Shown: positions 37,849 through 49,800 of the stretch, piece after piece
Numbering within the stretch: position 1 is the stretch's first letter
Layout: each line of letters begins with the position of its first letter
Origin: Bacillus halotolerans
GTDB lineage: Bacteria > Bacillota > Bacilli > Bacillales > Bacillaceae
Assembly (NCBI RefSeq): GCF_001517105.1
Contig: NZ_LPVF01000010.1
Location: forward strand, 186,001-250,000
Length of the DNA stretch: 64,000 nt
Reading direction: 5' to 3'
Notes under the pieces: generated by a model
Seen by the model: only the letters and a program-made list of their open reading frames with translations
What the model was told of the DNA's origin: nothing
Databases searched by the model: none
Translations under genes and position numbers: made by a program

Positions 37849-39090
37849 ATGGAAAATTTGATGTTTCATCCGCATGCTAAAGAGTTTCATGAAAACCCCT
37901 TTTCAGTTTTAGGCCGTTTTAGAGAACACGCACCCATTCATCGATTCGAATTACACCGTTTTGGAAGTACATATCCGGCGTGGTTAATCACCCGTTACGA
38001 TGATTGCATGGCATTTCTTAAAGACAACCGAATTACAAGAGACGTTAAAAACGTAATGAGCAAAGAACAAATTGAAATGCTCAATGTCAGTGAAGACGTT
38101 GATTTTGTATCAGATCATATGCTGGCAAAAGACACACCTGACCATACTCGTTTAAGGTCACTGGTTCACCAAGCATTTACCCCCCGCACCATTGAAAATC
38201 TACGCATCAGCATCGAACAAATTACTGAACGATTGTTAGATGAAATGGAAAAAGAGAATGAAACAGACTTTATGGCATCCTTTGCCTCTCCGTTACCGTT
38301 TATCGTGATTTCTGAAATGATGGGCATACCGAAAGAGGATCGGGCACAGTTTCAAATATGGACCAATGCCATGGTTGATACTTCAGAGGCCAACCGAGAA
38401 CTGACCAATCAGGCTCTTCGGGAGTTTAAAGACTATGTTGGCAAGTTAATTCAAGAAAGAAGAATACAGCCAAAAGACGATTTGATCAGTAAACTTGTGC
38501 ATGCTGAAGAAGACGGCCAAACGTTAAGTGAAAAAGAACTTTACTCTATGCTGTTCCTTTTGGTGGTAGCAGGACTTGAAACGACGGTTAACTTAATCGG
38601 TTCTGGCACCCTTGCATTGCTTCAGCACAAGGAAGAATTAGAGAAACTGAAACTGCATCCTGAAATGATAGATACAGCCGTTGAAGAATTGCTGCGTTAC
38701 ACCTCCCCTGTCGTTATGATGGCAAATCGGTGGGCCATTGAAGACTTCTCCTACCAAGGCCATTCTATCAAAAAGGGAGACATGATTTTTATAGGAATCG
38801 GTTCTGCCAATCGAGATCCTGAACGATTTGAAAATCCAGAAACATTCGATATAACCAGAACACCTAATCGGCATATCTCTTTCGGCTTTGGGATACACTT
38901 CTGTTTAGGAGCGCCGCTGGCAAGATTGGAAGGACAAATTGCGTTTAACGCACTGCTGAAACGATTTCCGCAAATTGAACTTACGGTAACGCCAGAAGAG
39001 TTGAAATGGAGAAAAAATGCTTTTTTAAGAGGATTAGAAAGTCTTCCGGTCTCACTTGCAAGGAAAGATTCACTTTCACACCTCAGCTGA
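37849..39090 (+). CDS. pksS: cytochrome P450 of the bacillaene pathway
   Basis: 413 residues from ATG at 37849 (MENLMFHPHAKEF), eight bases after GAGGAG; an ATG two codons upstream is too close to that site. P450 features: VVAGLETTVNLIG (I-helix oxygen groove), EELLRYTSPV (ExxR) and FGFGIHFCLGAPLARLEG with the haem-ligating Cys near residue 352. In B. subtilis PksS oxidises dihydrobacillaene to bacillaene as the last step. It is transcribed towards pksR, so it is not part of the long PKS transcript. Confidence 0.95.
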   Translation: MENLMFHPHAKEFHENPFSVLGRFREHAPIHRFELHRFGSTYPAWLITRYDDCMAFLKDNRITRDVKNVMSKEQIEMLNVSEDVDFVSDHMLAKDTPDHTRLRSLVHQAFTPRTIENLRISIEQITERLLDEMEKENETDFMASFASPLPFIVISEMMGIPKEDRAQFQIWTNAMVDTSEANRELTNQALREFKDYVGKLIQERRIQPKDDLISKLVHAEEDGQTLSEKELYSMLFLLVVAGLETTVNLIGSGTLALLQHKEELEKLKLHPEMIDTAVEELLRYTSPVVMMANRWAIEDFSYQGHSIKKGDMIFIGIGSANRDPERFENPETFDITRTPNRHISFGFGIHFCLGAPLARLEGQIAFNALLKRFPQIELTVTPEELKWRKNAFLRGLESLPVSLARKDSLSHLS

Positions 39091-39105
39091 TTTCTTCCAG
39101 CAGAT

Positions 39106-39134
39106 AAAAATCCCCCTTTTAAAGGGGGATTTTA
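39106..39134. terminator. bidirectional terminator between pksS and pksR
   Basis: AAAAATCCCCCTTTTAAAGGGGGATTTTA, a strong stem with T runs on both strands, serving the converging genes. Confidence 0.9.
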
Positions 39135-39141
39135 TATTTCC

Positions 39142-42100
39142 TCAGCGCTTTACCAATTCATCAGCGTTTTCTTCGCTGGCTTCATGTTTTTTGCGAAAAG
39201 CCTTAAGGAAATTCGCGTTTACCACGCCTCTGTTTGAGTATAGTTTTTCACAAAACTCCAGCATGGCGCTGGACGCTTTAGATTCTGTTAACATCATCAT
39301 GTGATTGCTGGAATCGACATCCACCAGATGGAATTGAGGGATTTGCCGCTCCCATTCCTCCCAGTAGGCAGTATCATCCAACGGTATTTTTTCATTTGAA
39401 ATGGTAAAGTAAATGTCCAAGTCGCCAAGGAAAGATCTGCTTTTATTGCGGAAATAAAAACATTTTACCGCTTCAGGATCCACAAGCGGCTGGACAGTGT
39501 ACGCCTCAAATTCATAAGCATGCTGAGCTTTGACCATTTGGTTAAGCTGAGTCCGTATTCTCTTCTCCGGTTTGTTTAATCCCCGCTTTCTTGCTAAACC
39601 AATCAGTTCAGTTAAAAATTCCTCTTCCTCTCTGTCAACATCTACCTCTTCACGGCTGATGAGAACGTCTGTAAGCTTTTCCGGCTGAACAATAGATGCC
39701 AGCATCGTATTTATCGTTTGAAGCATTGACGTTTTTACAGAAGGCTCATTTTGTTCACGTCCAGGACTGTAAGGGGAATCAATCATGACCATGCTTTTTA
39801 CAGCAAGGCCCTGGCTTTGCAGCTGGCGTGTTACTTCATATGCGAGCAGTCCGCCTAAGGAATATCCGCCTACATCATAAGGGCCTTCCGGCTGTACGGA
39901 TCGCATAATGTCTATATAATAGGAAGCCATTTGTTCAATCCCGTGTAAAGGAGCATGATTTGTCATAAAGCCCTTGGCTTGAATGCCGTAAAAAGGACGC
40001 TGGCTTTTCTTCGCAAATGGCGTATAGATTTCTACACCGCCTACTCCTCCATGAAACCAAAATACAGGGCGCCCCCGCTTGCCATCGTTTAACGGTATTA
40101 ATTCCGGAAATGACCGGCTGACAGTCTGGACTGACTGGTCTTGTACTGTATTTTCCCGTTTCATTGCTATCAAGTCCACCATATTCTGCACGGTTTGACA
40201 CGTTTGCAGCTCTGCCAGGCTGATTGACAGGCCAGCTTCTGCTTGCCATTGCTGCAATAACTGTATACAAACGATAGAATCAAACCCGTAATCTTGTAAT
40301 GCCTTTTGAGGATTTAATTCTTCAGGTGTCATGCCCAATACATCAGATATCATTTGAATATCATTTCTTTTGTGAGGGGGAATCTCATCATTTGAAAAAG
40401 CAGGTGCTATTTCTGGTGACAGAAAGCCATTCCAGCAATTTCTTTTTTCAAACGGATAGGCGGGCAATGATATTCTCCGCGCACCTTTTCCTTGATGAAG
40501 CTGCTCCCATGGAATTTGCACTCCTTTTGCCCAGCAAAACGCGATCTTTTCAAGATGGTTTTCAGACAATAGTGTCTGCATCACGATATCGCCCAATGTT
40601 CCCTCAAGCAAGGCACCGATATCTGACATGCCTTCTTCTGAATTTCCGATAAAGCAAGGTACAGTGCTTTTCGGCTTTTCTGCTTTTTCCGCAGCTGTTA
40701 AGTACTCTTCCAATCCGAGTACGAGTTCATCCTTACTGCGGATAACCAGGGCCATCCGGTCACTCATCTCTTCTCGTCCGACTTGAAGTGTGTAAGCGTA
40801 ATTTTGTAAAGACAGTGCTTTTTGCTGTTTTACATAGTCAAGCATCTGTTGAACAACGGCTCTTAGTCTGTCTCGGTTTTTTGCAGAAAGCACCACAATG
40901 TGCGGCTCATCTGTATGTTCAATTGCTGGTTCTGTATGAGAAGGAACATATTCTTCTAAGATGATGTGCGCGTTTATTCCTCCAAAACCATAGCTATTAA
41001 TGCTTGCTCTGCGAGGTATCGTTCTGCCTGCATCATCCTGTATTTCTTCCCATTGCTGGTTCCCGTCAATCATCCGGAAACGCGTTTCCTTTATTGACAC
41101 CTGATCATTCAATGAATCAAAACCGGGAATACCAGGTATTGTTTTATGCTGCATCGCCATGCTGACTTTCATAAGAGCAGCCATGCCTGAGACCAGTTCT
41201 CCATGCCCGATGCTCGGCTTTAAGCTGCTGATGTAACAAGGCATTTCTCCTTGCAGTTGGTGTGAATGCTCCGATTCGAGCTGTCTGTATCCCGATTTCA
41301 ACGCTTCCACTTCTATAGCATCAGCCACTGGCGATGCGATCCCGTGCGCTTCTATATAAGTCACCGTTTTCGGATCTACTTGCGACCCTTGGTAAGCCTT
41401 CTTCATCGCATCCTTCATTCCAACCGGATTAGGCGCGTGCAGTGACATTCCCCTGCCGCCATGCGATACACCTGTCCCTTTAATGACAGAATAAATATGA
41501 TCAGAGTCTTCAATGGCTTTTTGTAAAGGTTTAATGATGAGAACCCCTGCACCTTCACTTCGAACAAATCCATTCGCCTCTGCTTGAAAGGACTTGGCTT
41601 TCCCTTCCGCACTCAAATATCCCATTGAATCAAAGCCGCTAAAACCCTTTGGTGAGAGCAGGAGATTCACAGCGCCAACAATGGCTTGCTCACATTCGCC
41701 GTTTCGAATGGATTGAATCGCTCTGTGCAAAGCGACAAGAGCTGAGGAACAGGCAGCCTCATAATATTCACTTGGCCCTTTTACATTCAGTGCATAGGAA
41801 ATACGGTTTGGCATTAAGGAAGGAATCACAGCCGCATCGGTATTGCCGGCTGCGACAAAAACTCCTGTCGGGCAGCTGGATAAGGCTTGGCCTGTTATAC
41901 CGGCGTCTTCCATCGCCTTCCACGCATGTGTCAAAAGCAGAAACTCCTGGGGATCCATTGTCGCTGCTTCTTTCGGTGAAATGCCGAAAAACAGCGGGTC
42001 AAACTCACCTATGCCTTCTATAAATCCGCCCCATTGAAGGCTTGACTGCTTCCCATCAGTATTTTCGGTATATTTTCGCCAATCCCAGCGTTCTTCCGGC

Positions 42101-45100
42101 ACTTCAGAAATACAATTCCTCCCGTGAATCAGGTTATCCCAAAATTCCGTTACATTGTTTGCTCTTGGAAACTGCCCCGACATGCCGATAATGGCTATGC
42201 CGTCTGCCGTTTCTTTTGTTTCATCCGTCTTTCTTTCATAGGTTTGCATTTGCTTTATTTTATTTTCTTTTATATTCTGGGATTTCTGCTGTTGCTTGGT
42301 TCCTCCAAGCAATTGAACAAAGGATTTTTCATGTTTTTCGGCAAAAAAATCGGCCAGTTCTTGAAGAGTCGGATATTCAAAAAACAATGTAGGATTTAGC
42401 TCAATCTTTGTCTCTGATTCCAGCTCTCTTGTCAACGCAATCAATTGGGAAGAATCGATCCCTAAATCCATGATATGAACTTTTGCAAGAGACAGTTTTG
42501 ATGGATTGGCCGTCTTCTCAGCCAGTTTATCTGTGAGATAACTTCGGATACGGTCTCTTATATCGTGTATTTGAACTTCCTGATTTTCCTCTTTGCTTCC
42601 TCGATCTGTTAAGCGGAATTGCTTTAAAGAGTAACCTGAATAGCGCAGCACCGTCTCTGACGCTTCATTCATCACGTCTATGTCAAACAGCAGCATTTCA
42701 CCGGTATTCTTAACGAAAGTAATCAAAAGCCAGCAATCTTCTCTTATTTTATTTTTTGTGAATTGAATATCGTTGATTCCAAATGGCAAGAAATGCCCCT
42801 TTATGTCTAATTGTTCTATGAAACTGAGAATTGCCAGGTAAGCACTGTTTGTAATCAATGGGCTGACAGTGTAATGATGCGCATTTGCCATTCCGTTTTG
42901 AGACAAACGCACTTTTGCAAGGATTGAATTATTGCCTCTGTACAGATGAGTGATGGTTTTATACAAGTCTCCCCACTCAGCGCCGCCGTCGACGGTTTGA
43001 TACATTTGGTCAATATGATCCAGCTCTGTTAACGAACGTTTTACACTTTCGATATTGACTTTTTTTGTTTCAAAATGATCTTTTTGGCATTGCCCGATTG
43101 CGGCAGGCTTCCACGTCTCAGATGCCCGCTCACGATACATGATTTGCAAATCGATTGCATGATCTTTCTGAAGAGGATCAGCTTTTACTTCAATTGTTTG
43201 CCCTTGGTTTAAGACAACAGGATTTAGATAACTTAATTTACTGATACGACCGCTGATTTCTTCAGGGAACATTTCAAAAAACGCGTCAATCGCAAGACTT
43301 GCATAGGTTGCACCGACGAGCACCCGTTCGCTGTTGAACACATGGCCTTGAACGTAAGGCTCATCGTATGCGAATGAATCTTGTATCAGCGGATGATTAG
43401 CCGTTTGCTCATCATGCCTTTTCCCTTCTTCATGAGGCAGGGCACCAAATTGAAAGACTGTTTGATGGTCAAATGCATAGTGAGGCAGATTGATCCAGCC
43501 AGTTTCATTCCCTTGATGTATATGGTCAAAATGAATCGAAGCCCCCGCAGCCCATTGCTGTGCTGTTAAGCTTGTTTCTTCATGAGCTGACCCTGCATTT
43601 GTAGAAATCGCACCTGATTGTAAATCAAAGGATGTATAGATACCATCCTGGAGTGAGCTTTCTTTTGTTTTTTGGAAAATCTTTAGTTTTTCAATCAATT
43701 CCTGCGTCGACGATACCGAAAATGCAGCCCGATGTTCTAAGTCATGGTTAATCCTGTGCAGTGAGCGTACAACTGCTCCAATAGAAGTAGATGGTTTTTT
43801 TTCTAAAAACACTCGCAGTTTTTCAATATAGCTGAGCAGGCTCCATTTCGTTTTCGCAGAAAAAACGGCCAGATAGTCCTGCTGGTGAGGCACTGGATGT
43901 TGCTGCTCAGATGCAGCGCCAATAAATTCTTCTATAATGAGATTCGCATAGGCCCCTCCCGCTCCGAAAGAATTAATCATGCTTCTTCTGGGCAGATGCT
44001 TTCCTGTATCGGGATCTTTTAACCGCTGCCACGGCTCTGTTCGTTTTTGCAGATAAAATGCTGTGTTTTCCAGGTTAATATTTGGATTGACAGGGGCGGC
44101 ATTAATCGTCGGCACAAGCGTCCCATTTTTCATCTGCAACAGAACTTTGGTGAGCTGAGAAATGCCGGAAGCCGCCTCCAAATGTCCAAGATTCGATTTT
44201 ACAGAGCCTATCGCACAAAACTGTTTCTTATTTGTATACTGATGAAATGCATTAGATAGTGCGATTACTTCAATCGGGTCGCCTAACGCTGAACCATTTG
44301 CCGCAGATTCTATATAGCCGATTGTTTCCGGATCAATGCCGGATTGCTGAATGGACTTGGAGATTAATGCAGCTTGCTGCTTCGGGTCTGGCGCTGTATA
44401 CATCTGCCGTCCTCCGCTATGATTGGCAAAGCTGCTTTTGATGACGGCATAAATATGGTCGTGATCTTCTATCGCCTTAGAGAGCGGTTTTAGCAGGACG
44501 GCTCCGACACCTTCACCCGGAATAAGCCCGCTTCCTGTGCCAAAGCTCTTGCTTTGATTTCCGTTCCCTAAAAGATTTGCGCGCTCCAGCGCATCATATT
44601 TAGAGAGATCCAGTGTTAAATTGACACCGCCGGCTATTGCCATCGAACAGTTTTTCAGTTTCAAACTCTCACATGCAAGATGGATTGCGTTTAATGAACT
44701 GGAGCATGCGGAGCTGACAGCCAGACTTGGTCCTGTCAGGTTAAAAAATGAGAAACGCGATTTGCAATATGCCAGTCTCCGCCATTAGAGCTCAGCACCG
44801 CTTGTTCTAATGAAGGGATATTCCAAAAATACTGATTATACATGTTTCCAACAAAGACACCTACTCCCGTTCCGTTGTCCTGCAGTTCATTTAATCGGAT
44901 TTGGGAATAGCCGCCGTCCTCAAATGTTTCCCAGACGGTTTCTAAAAATAAACGAAGTTCCGGTGTCATTTCCATTACTTGATTCTGATCCGCTTCAAAA
45001 AGATGATGATCAAACGCATGTATGTCTTTTAAAAATCCGCCGTAGCGCTTCTTATCTGACGATTGTAATGATTCTTTCGACAAAGTGTTTACTAAAGATG

Positions 45101-46832
45101 TCCGCCATCTTGATTGCGGAGCCTCTGTAATACAATTATCCCCAGCTATTAAATGCTCCCAGAGCTCTTCTACGTTCTCAGACATCGGATAACGTCCGCT
45201 TATGCCGATAATTGCAATATCTTCTGTGCCGTAATGATTCGGTGTGGTTCTATGAGAAAGGATTGCCTTTTCGTTTTTCGCTGTTTCGGTTTCTGATTTT
45301 GGATTCGCTTTTGCTTGCTGAGTTTTAATTACCTGCTGGTCTCCGCTAAAACGGCGCGTTTGATATGTAAACGGCTGTTCAGATTTTACTGGCTTCGCTT
45401 GAATAGAGGTTTCTTTATTTGCGGGCTGTGATTTTTCTTTCAGCAGTGATGTCCGCAGCTTCCCTCCATGCTCCTTTATCAGAAAATCGACGAGTTCTTT
45501 CGTATTGCTGTGTTCAAATAAAATTGTTTTCGGAAGCTCCCCCGTCAGTTTTTCTAACTCACGAATAAAATTCACCTGCAAAATAGAATCGATTCCATAC
45601 TTCTCAAACGTTGTTTCTGCATGTATACGCTCCGGTGAAAGTTTTATCGATTTTGCTAACGTATGTTTCACAAATTGTGTCGTTTGTTCAAGAAGAGAAC
45701 CCTCTTCACTATCCTTCGTTTGAGAATGATGTTCATCTAGATGGTAATCTATAATTTCTTCTGCTGGTTTTGCTGTTCGCGTTTTTTGACGGACGATTCC
45801 GTCACTTTCCGCTGCAATGATCTGCTGGCCGAGCTGATGTGATTGTTCAGCCATAAAGGAAACATAACGAAAGCCCTCACTCTCAAGCACCATTTTCCAT
45901 GTGTCTGGATATAAACCGGGGCAGCCCGGGATACGCAGATCGGGATCTTCATACAGCCACCAGCCCTCTAACAATCCAAAGGTCAGGTGTGAATATATAT
46001 TATGGTCATTAATTTCATTCAGAACGAGCAGGCCGTTTTTCTTCAAAACCGCTTTGGCATTTCTCAATGTCTGCCGGATATTTTTCGTCGCATGAAGCAC
46101 ATTTGCTGCGACAACTACATCGTATCCGCCCGCTTCTATATATTGTTCAGCCGCCGGCTCTTCCACATTAAATACCTTATACGTCAAATAAGGGTTGTCC
46201 GGACCGTATGTTTTTTCCGCATGCAGTAAAAACGCTTTGGAGAGATCTGTATAGCAATATTCTTTTATATGTGACTGATAGGCTTTCATTTTTTGAAAAA
46301 CCGCAGCGCTTGTACCGCCTGTTCCCGCTCCGATTTCTAGTATACGAATCCTTGCTTCAGGCTCTTGCTTTAGACGCTCCTGCATAAAGGCAGCCAAGGT
46401 GTCTGCCAGCACATCGTTAAAATAGTCTGCGACTTGATTGTTTTTATAGATTCCTTCCACTAACTCCATAGATGAGTTCGGAAAAAGGATATCGGTGGCA
46501 GATGCCTTGCCGGTCAGAATATCCGGCAAGGCTTTAAGTGCAGTCTCTACTAACACCACCATGGCTTTCATGTTACTGTCTTGAAGCAAGTCTGCTTTTT
46601 TTTCATCCCATTCGTTCCACAATTCATTTATGTCCTCTGTTGAGCGGGTTACGGCGAATCCATTTGCCGTTTGTTGAAGAAAACCATGCCGCTCCAAAAT
46701 CGATAGGCTCTCCTCAAACCATCTGCCATAGAAATTCTGCAGCACCGGCTGGGGGTTATTTTCCTTGAAAAATCCTATGGACTGCAATTGTGCTAACAGC
46801 ATCTTACAGAGAATGTCTTCTGTGTTTCGCAT
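39142..46832 (-). pseudogene. pksR: bacillaene polyketide synthase PksR, split by a frameshift
   Basis: The start at 46832 has GGAGGGG upstream. Order: C-methyltransferase (RILEIGAGTGGTSAAVFQ, about residue 165), ACP (YGIDSIL, about 415), KS, DH-like domain, ACP (DLGIDSSQL), KS, ACP (YGFDSIV) and thioesterase (GGYSLGGLLAYE, SSNHMMML). The first KS is interrupted at 44743-44748: a T run (coding strand) is one short and the frame stops after VSHFLT. Adding the base gives FFNLTGPSLAVSSACSSSLN and about 2540 residues, the usual PksR length. The DH-like domain lacks the HxxxGxxxxP motif. Without the base the product would lack most catalytic domains, including release. Confidence 0.93.
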
Positions 46833-46846
46833 TGGCGCTTCCCCTC

Positions 46847-49800
46847 CTATAACAGTTGTTGTATCTTTGTGCTGTCTCCCGGGTGATAGCTTCGCAGTTT
46901 CTCAATGGCGGAGCTGTGAGTTTCCGGATACACCTCAATTGTTTCGTCATTCTGTCCTGAGTCATTGTCCGTTCCGCAGTCTGCCATCTTCATCATCACA
47001 AGCTGTTTCAGCGGCCCCCCGAGCAGCAGTTCCAACGCTTCCATCGCTTCAGGGGCTTCAATAGAGCCTATGCCCGCCTGCGCCATTCTTCGCTGATAAT
47101 CAGGTGAGGAAACAACACCAATGCTGCCCCAATAACTCCAATTGATCACAGCTACTGTACAAGGCCATACTTGTGAAAGCCGATGGGCAAAAGCATCCTT
47201 AAAGCTGCAGCCGGCAGCATAATTGCTCTGTCCTGAAGCTCTTGCAAATGATTGTACGGAAGAGAAAAACAAAGCAAAGTCCAACGGCTCTTTCTGGAAG
47301 ACTTGAGCCATTTGCACACTTACATCCACTTTTGCAGAAAGAACATTTCTGAAACGTTCCTCATTCATATTCATCAGGCTTTGGTCTTGCAAAACGATGG
47401 CAGAATGAATGATTCCGTTGATTTCCCGATGTATTTGTTTGATGGCTGCATAAGCGCGTTCCAAGTCCTCTCGGTTTGCGGCATCAGCTTCGATGTAAAA
47501 CGGAGCCGGCCCAAAACGCGCAAGTCTGTCCAGCTTGCTTTGAATGGATGTATCTTTTGTTCTTCTCCCAATCCAAACGACGTGCGCTTGGTATGTTCGA
47601 ATCACATATTCGCTCCAAGCTTCTCCAATTCCGCCCGCACCGCCTATGACCACATAAACGCCTCCGTGTTTATACTTGGTGTGCACAGGCTGATTGCTGT
47701 GTACAGGGATCAGACGCTGTTTGTGCCAGGTTTTGTTTCGACACGCCCAAGTATTTCCCTCTTGGTCGAAAGGCAAGGAAAAGATTTCGGCCACCGGCCA
47801 ATCTTCATTTCGATCTACATCGATCAGTTTTATCTGCCAATTTGTATATTCTTTTGCCATCGAGCCGATCAGACCGTGAAGACCGGCATCAATTGGATTG
47901 ACAATGTCATGCTGATCAACACATTGCGTATTCGCTGTCACGACCGTCCAGCTTATCGTCTTTTCTCCATAGCCTAAAGAAAGCATCGCCTTAATGAGCC
48001 TGAACAGTTGAATAACGTTTTGGTTTTGGGCTTCAATCATGTCATCACCGATTTCGCACTCCGCAACATGGGAAGGAGAAATCCACACAATATGGTCAAA
48101 TGCCCCTAATGCATCAAGCTGGTTTGCCAACTGATGAATCGAATCATGCGGCTTGATATGGAGCTCTTTGGCAAGCGGGAACTGTCTTTGTACAGCGTTT
48201 CTGCTGTTTTCATCCCCACCTAGAATGACAACACGCTCATCAGCAGACGGAATGATCCTGCTATTTCCCGTTTGCACTTGATCCCATACCGGCGCCATTA
48301 GAAGCGCTCCATTAAGAGACGCCTTGCTGTCAGAGGGTTTTATTTTTCCCGGGCGTTGTATGTCTTCTTCTATCACTCTTGAGGAGATGCCCCTGATTCT
48401 TACACATACCTGGCCTTGTTCATCACATAGATCAATATCCAGCCGTTGTATTCTGTCCTCGTTTGGACGCGAGGTGACAGAGACCCACATGTTTTCTGTA
48501 CATGGGCTATATACTTCAAGCTCCTGCAGAGCAAAAGGCAATGAAAGCTGTTCATCTCCGGAATTCAGCTTTAACCCGATCGACGCCTGCAAAGCAGAAT
48601 CCGTCATACTCGGATGAAGTACAAATTCGTTCAGCGTTTGAGATACTCCAGACGGCAGCGAAAGCTCTGCCAACGCTTGGTTACGGCCAATGTAAAGCTG
48701 CTGTATTCCTTGAAAACCAAGCCCGTATTCTATGCCGATCGCTTTAAATAACTCATAGCACTGTTCATTTGAAAGTGTGCTTTGACTGCATTGTGATTGC
48801 AGCGCGCTGATATTATGAGAAGGAATGTTTCCTGCCTCTCTTATCTCAACACTGCCCTGACTGTGTACCTTCCGTGTGTTCTCACCGTCTTCTGTAAAGA
48901 TTTCAAAAGCAATTTCACCATCGTGCTGAGGATCAAGACTGATATGCACTTGGACAGGCTGACCGTCCGCCACAATCGGCTGTACCCAAACAACATTTTT
49001 TATATGAATGACAGATTGATGATCTTTGAGCCCTCGCACTGCCTGCGAAATGGCTGCATGCACCATCTCAAGATACGCGACCCCCGGCATGACCGGCTTT
49101 CCCTTCACCTTGTGGTCGTTGAAAAAGAACTCAGCGCCTGTAAAGATTGAGCTGAAACGCTGCTCTGTCAAATCAGAAGTGTTGATTTGTACTAATGGGT
49201 GCAAAACTGCTGTATCAACAGTTTTTGTCGGTGCCTTTTGTGTGATTGCCTCCTCTTTCATATCCGTTATCCAGTAGCGCTCTTTTGCAAATGGATAGGT
49301 CGGCAAGCTGATGCGGTTAGGCTGTTTTCCGTTATACATTTTATTCCAATCTATTTTTAATCCTGCTACCCATAATTCAACCAGTTTTGTATAAACTTCG
49401 GGTTCCCAGTCATTTTTGAGTGTTTTCTGAATGTCTTCGTCTGACCTGAGTGTCTGTAATATCCCTTTATTCGCCCTGCCTCTATACATGTTGGTCGCAT
49501 TGGTTTGTCCTTCTATAAAGAGGTACAGTTTCTCCAGCAAATCTTGAACTGAGACAGCGATAATCCCTAATCTCTCCTCCATTGCATCGCGCCCCTCTTG
49601 GAGTGTATAAGCAATATCAGTGAGATCACGATCTGAGATTGAATGTTTGCTGATAAAATCCGCCAATTGCTGTGCTTGGTCCTTCAGGCGATCTTCTTCC
49701 TTTGCCGACAAGACAAAGATGCCCGGGTTCTGTGATGTCACTGCTAGCGCTTGTTCAGAAGGAGCAGTTTCTTTTGGAATATATTCCTCAATGACCACAT

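Noticed and set aside
37849-39090. pksS orientation opposite to the PKS genes as an inversion
   Set aside because: The gene is flanked by ymzB and pksR in the expected order and faces a proper bidirectional terminator; nothing indicates a rearrangement.
39142-44664. The 1840-codon frame as an independent gene beginning with MKLKNC
   Set aside because: It starts in the middle of a KS domain, just after the catalytic cysteine motif, without a ribosome site; it is the 3' part of pksR.
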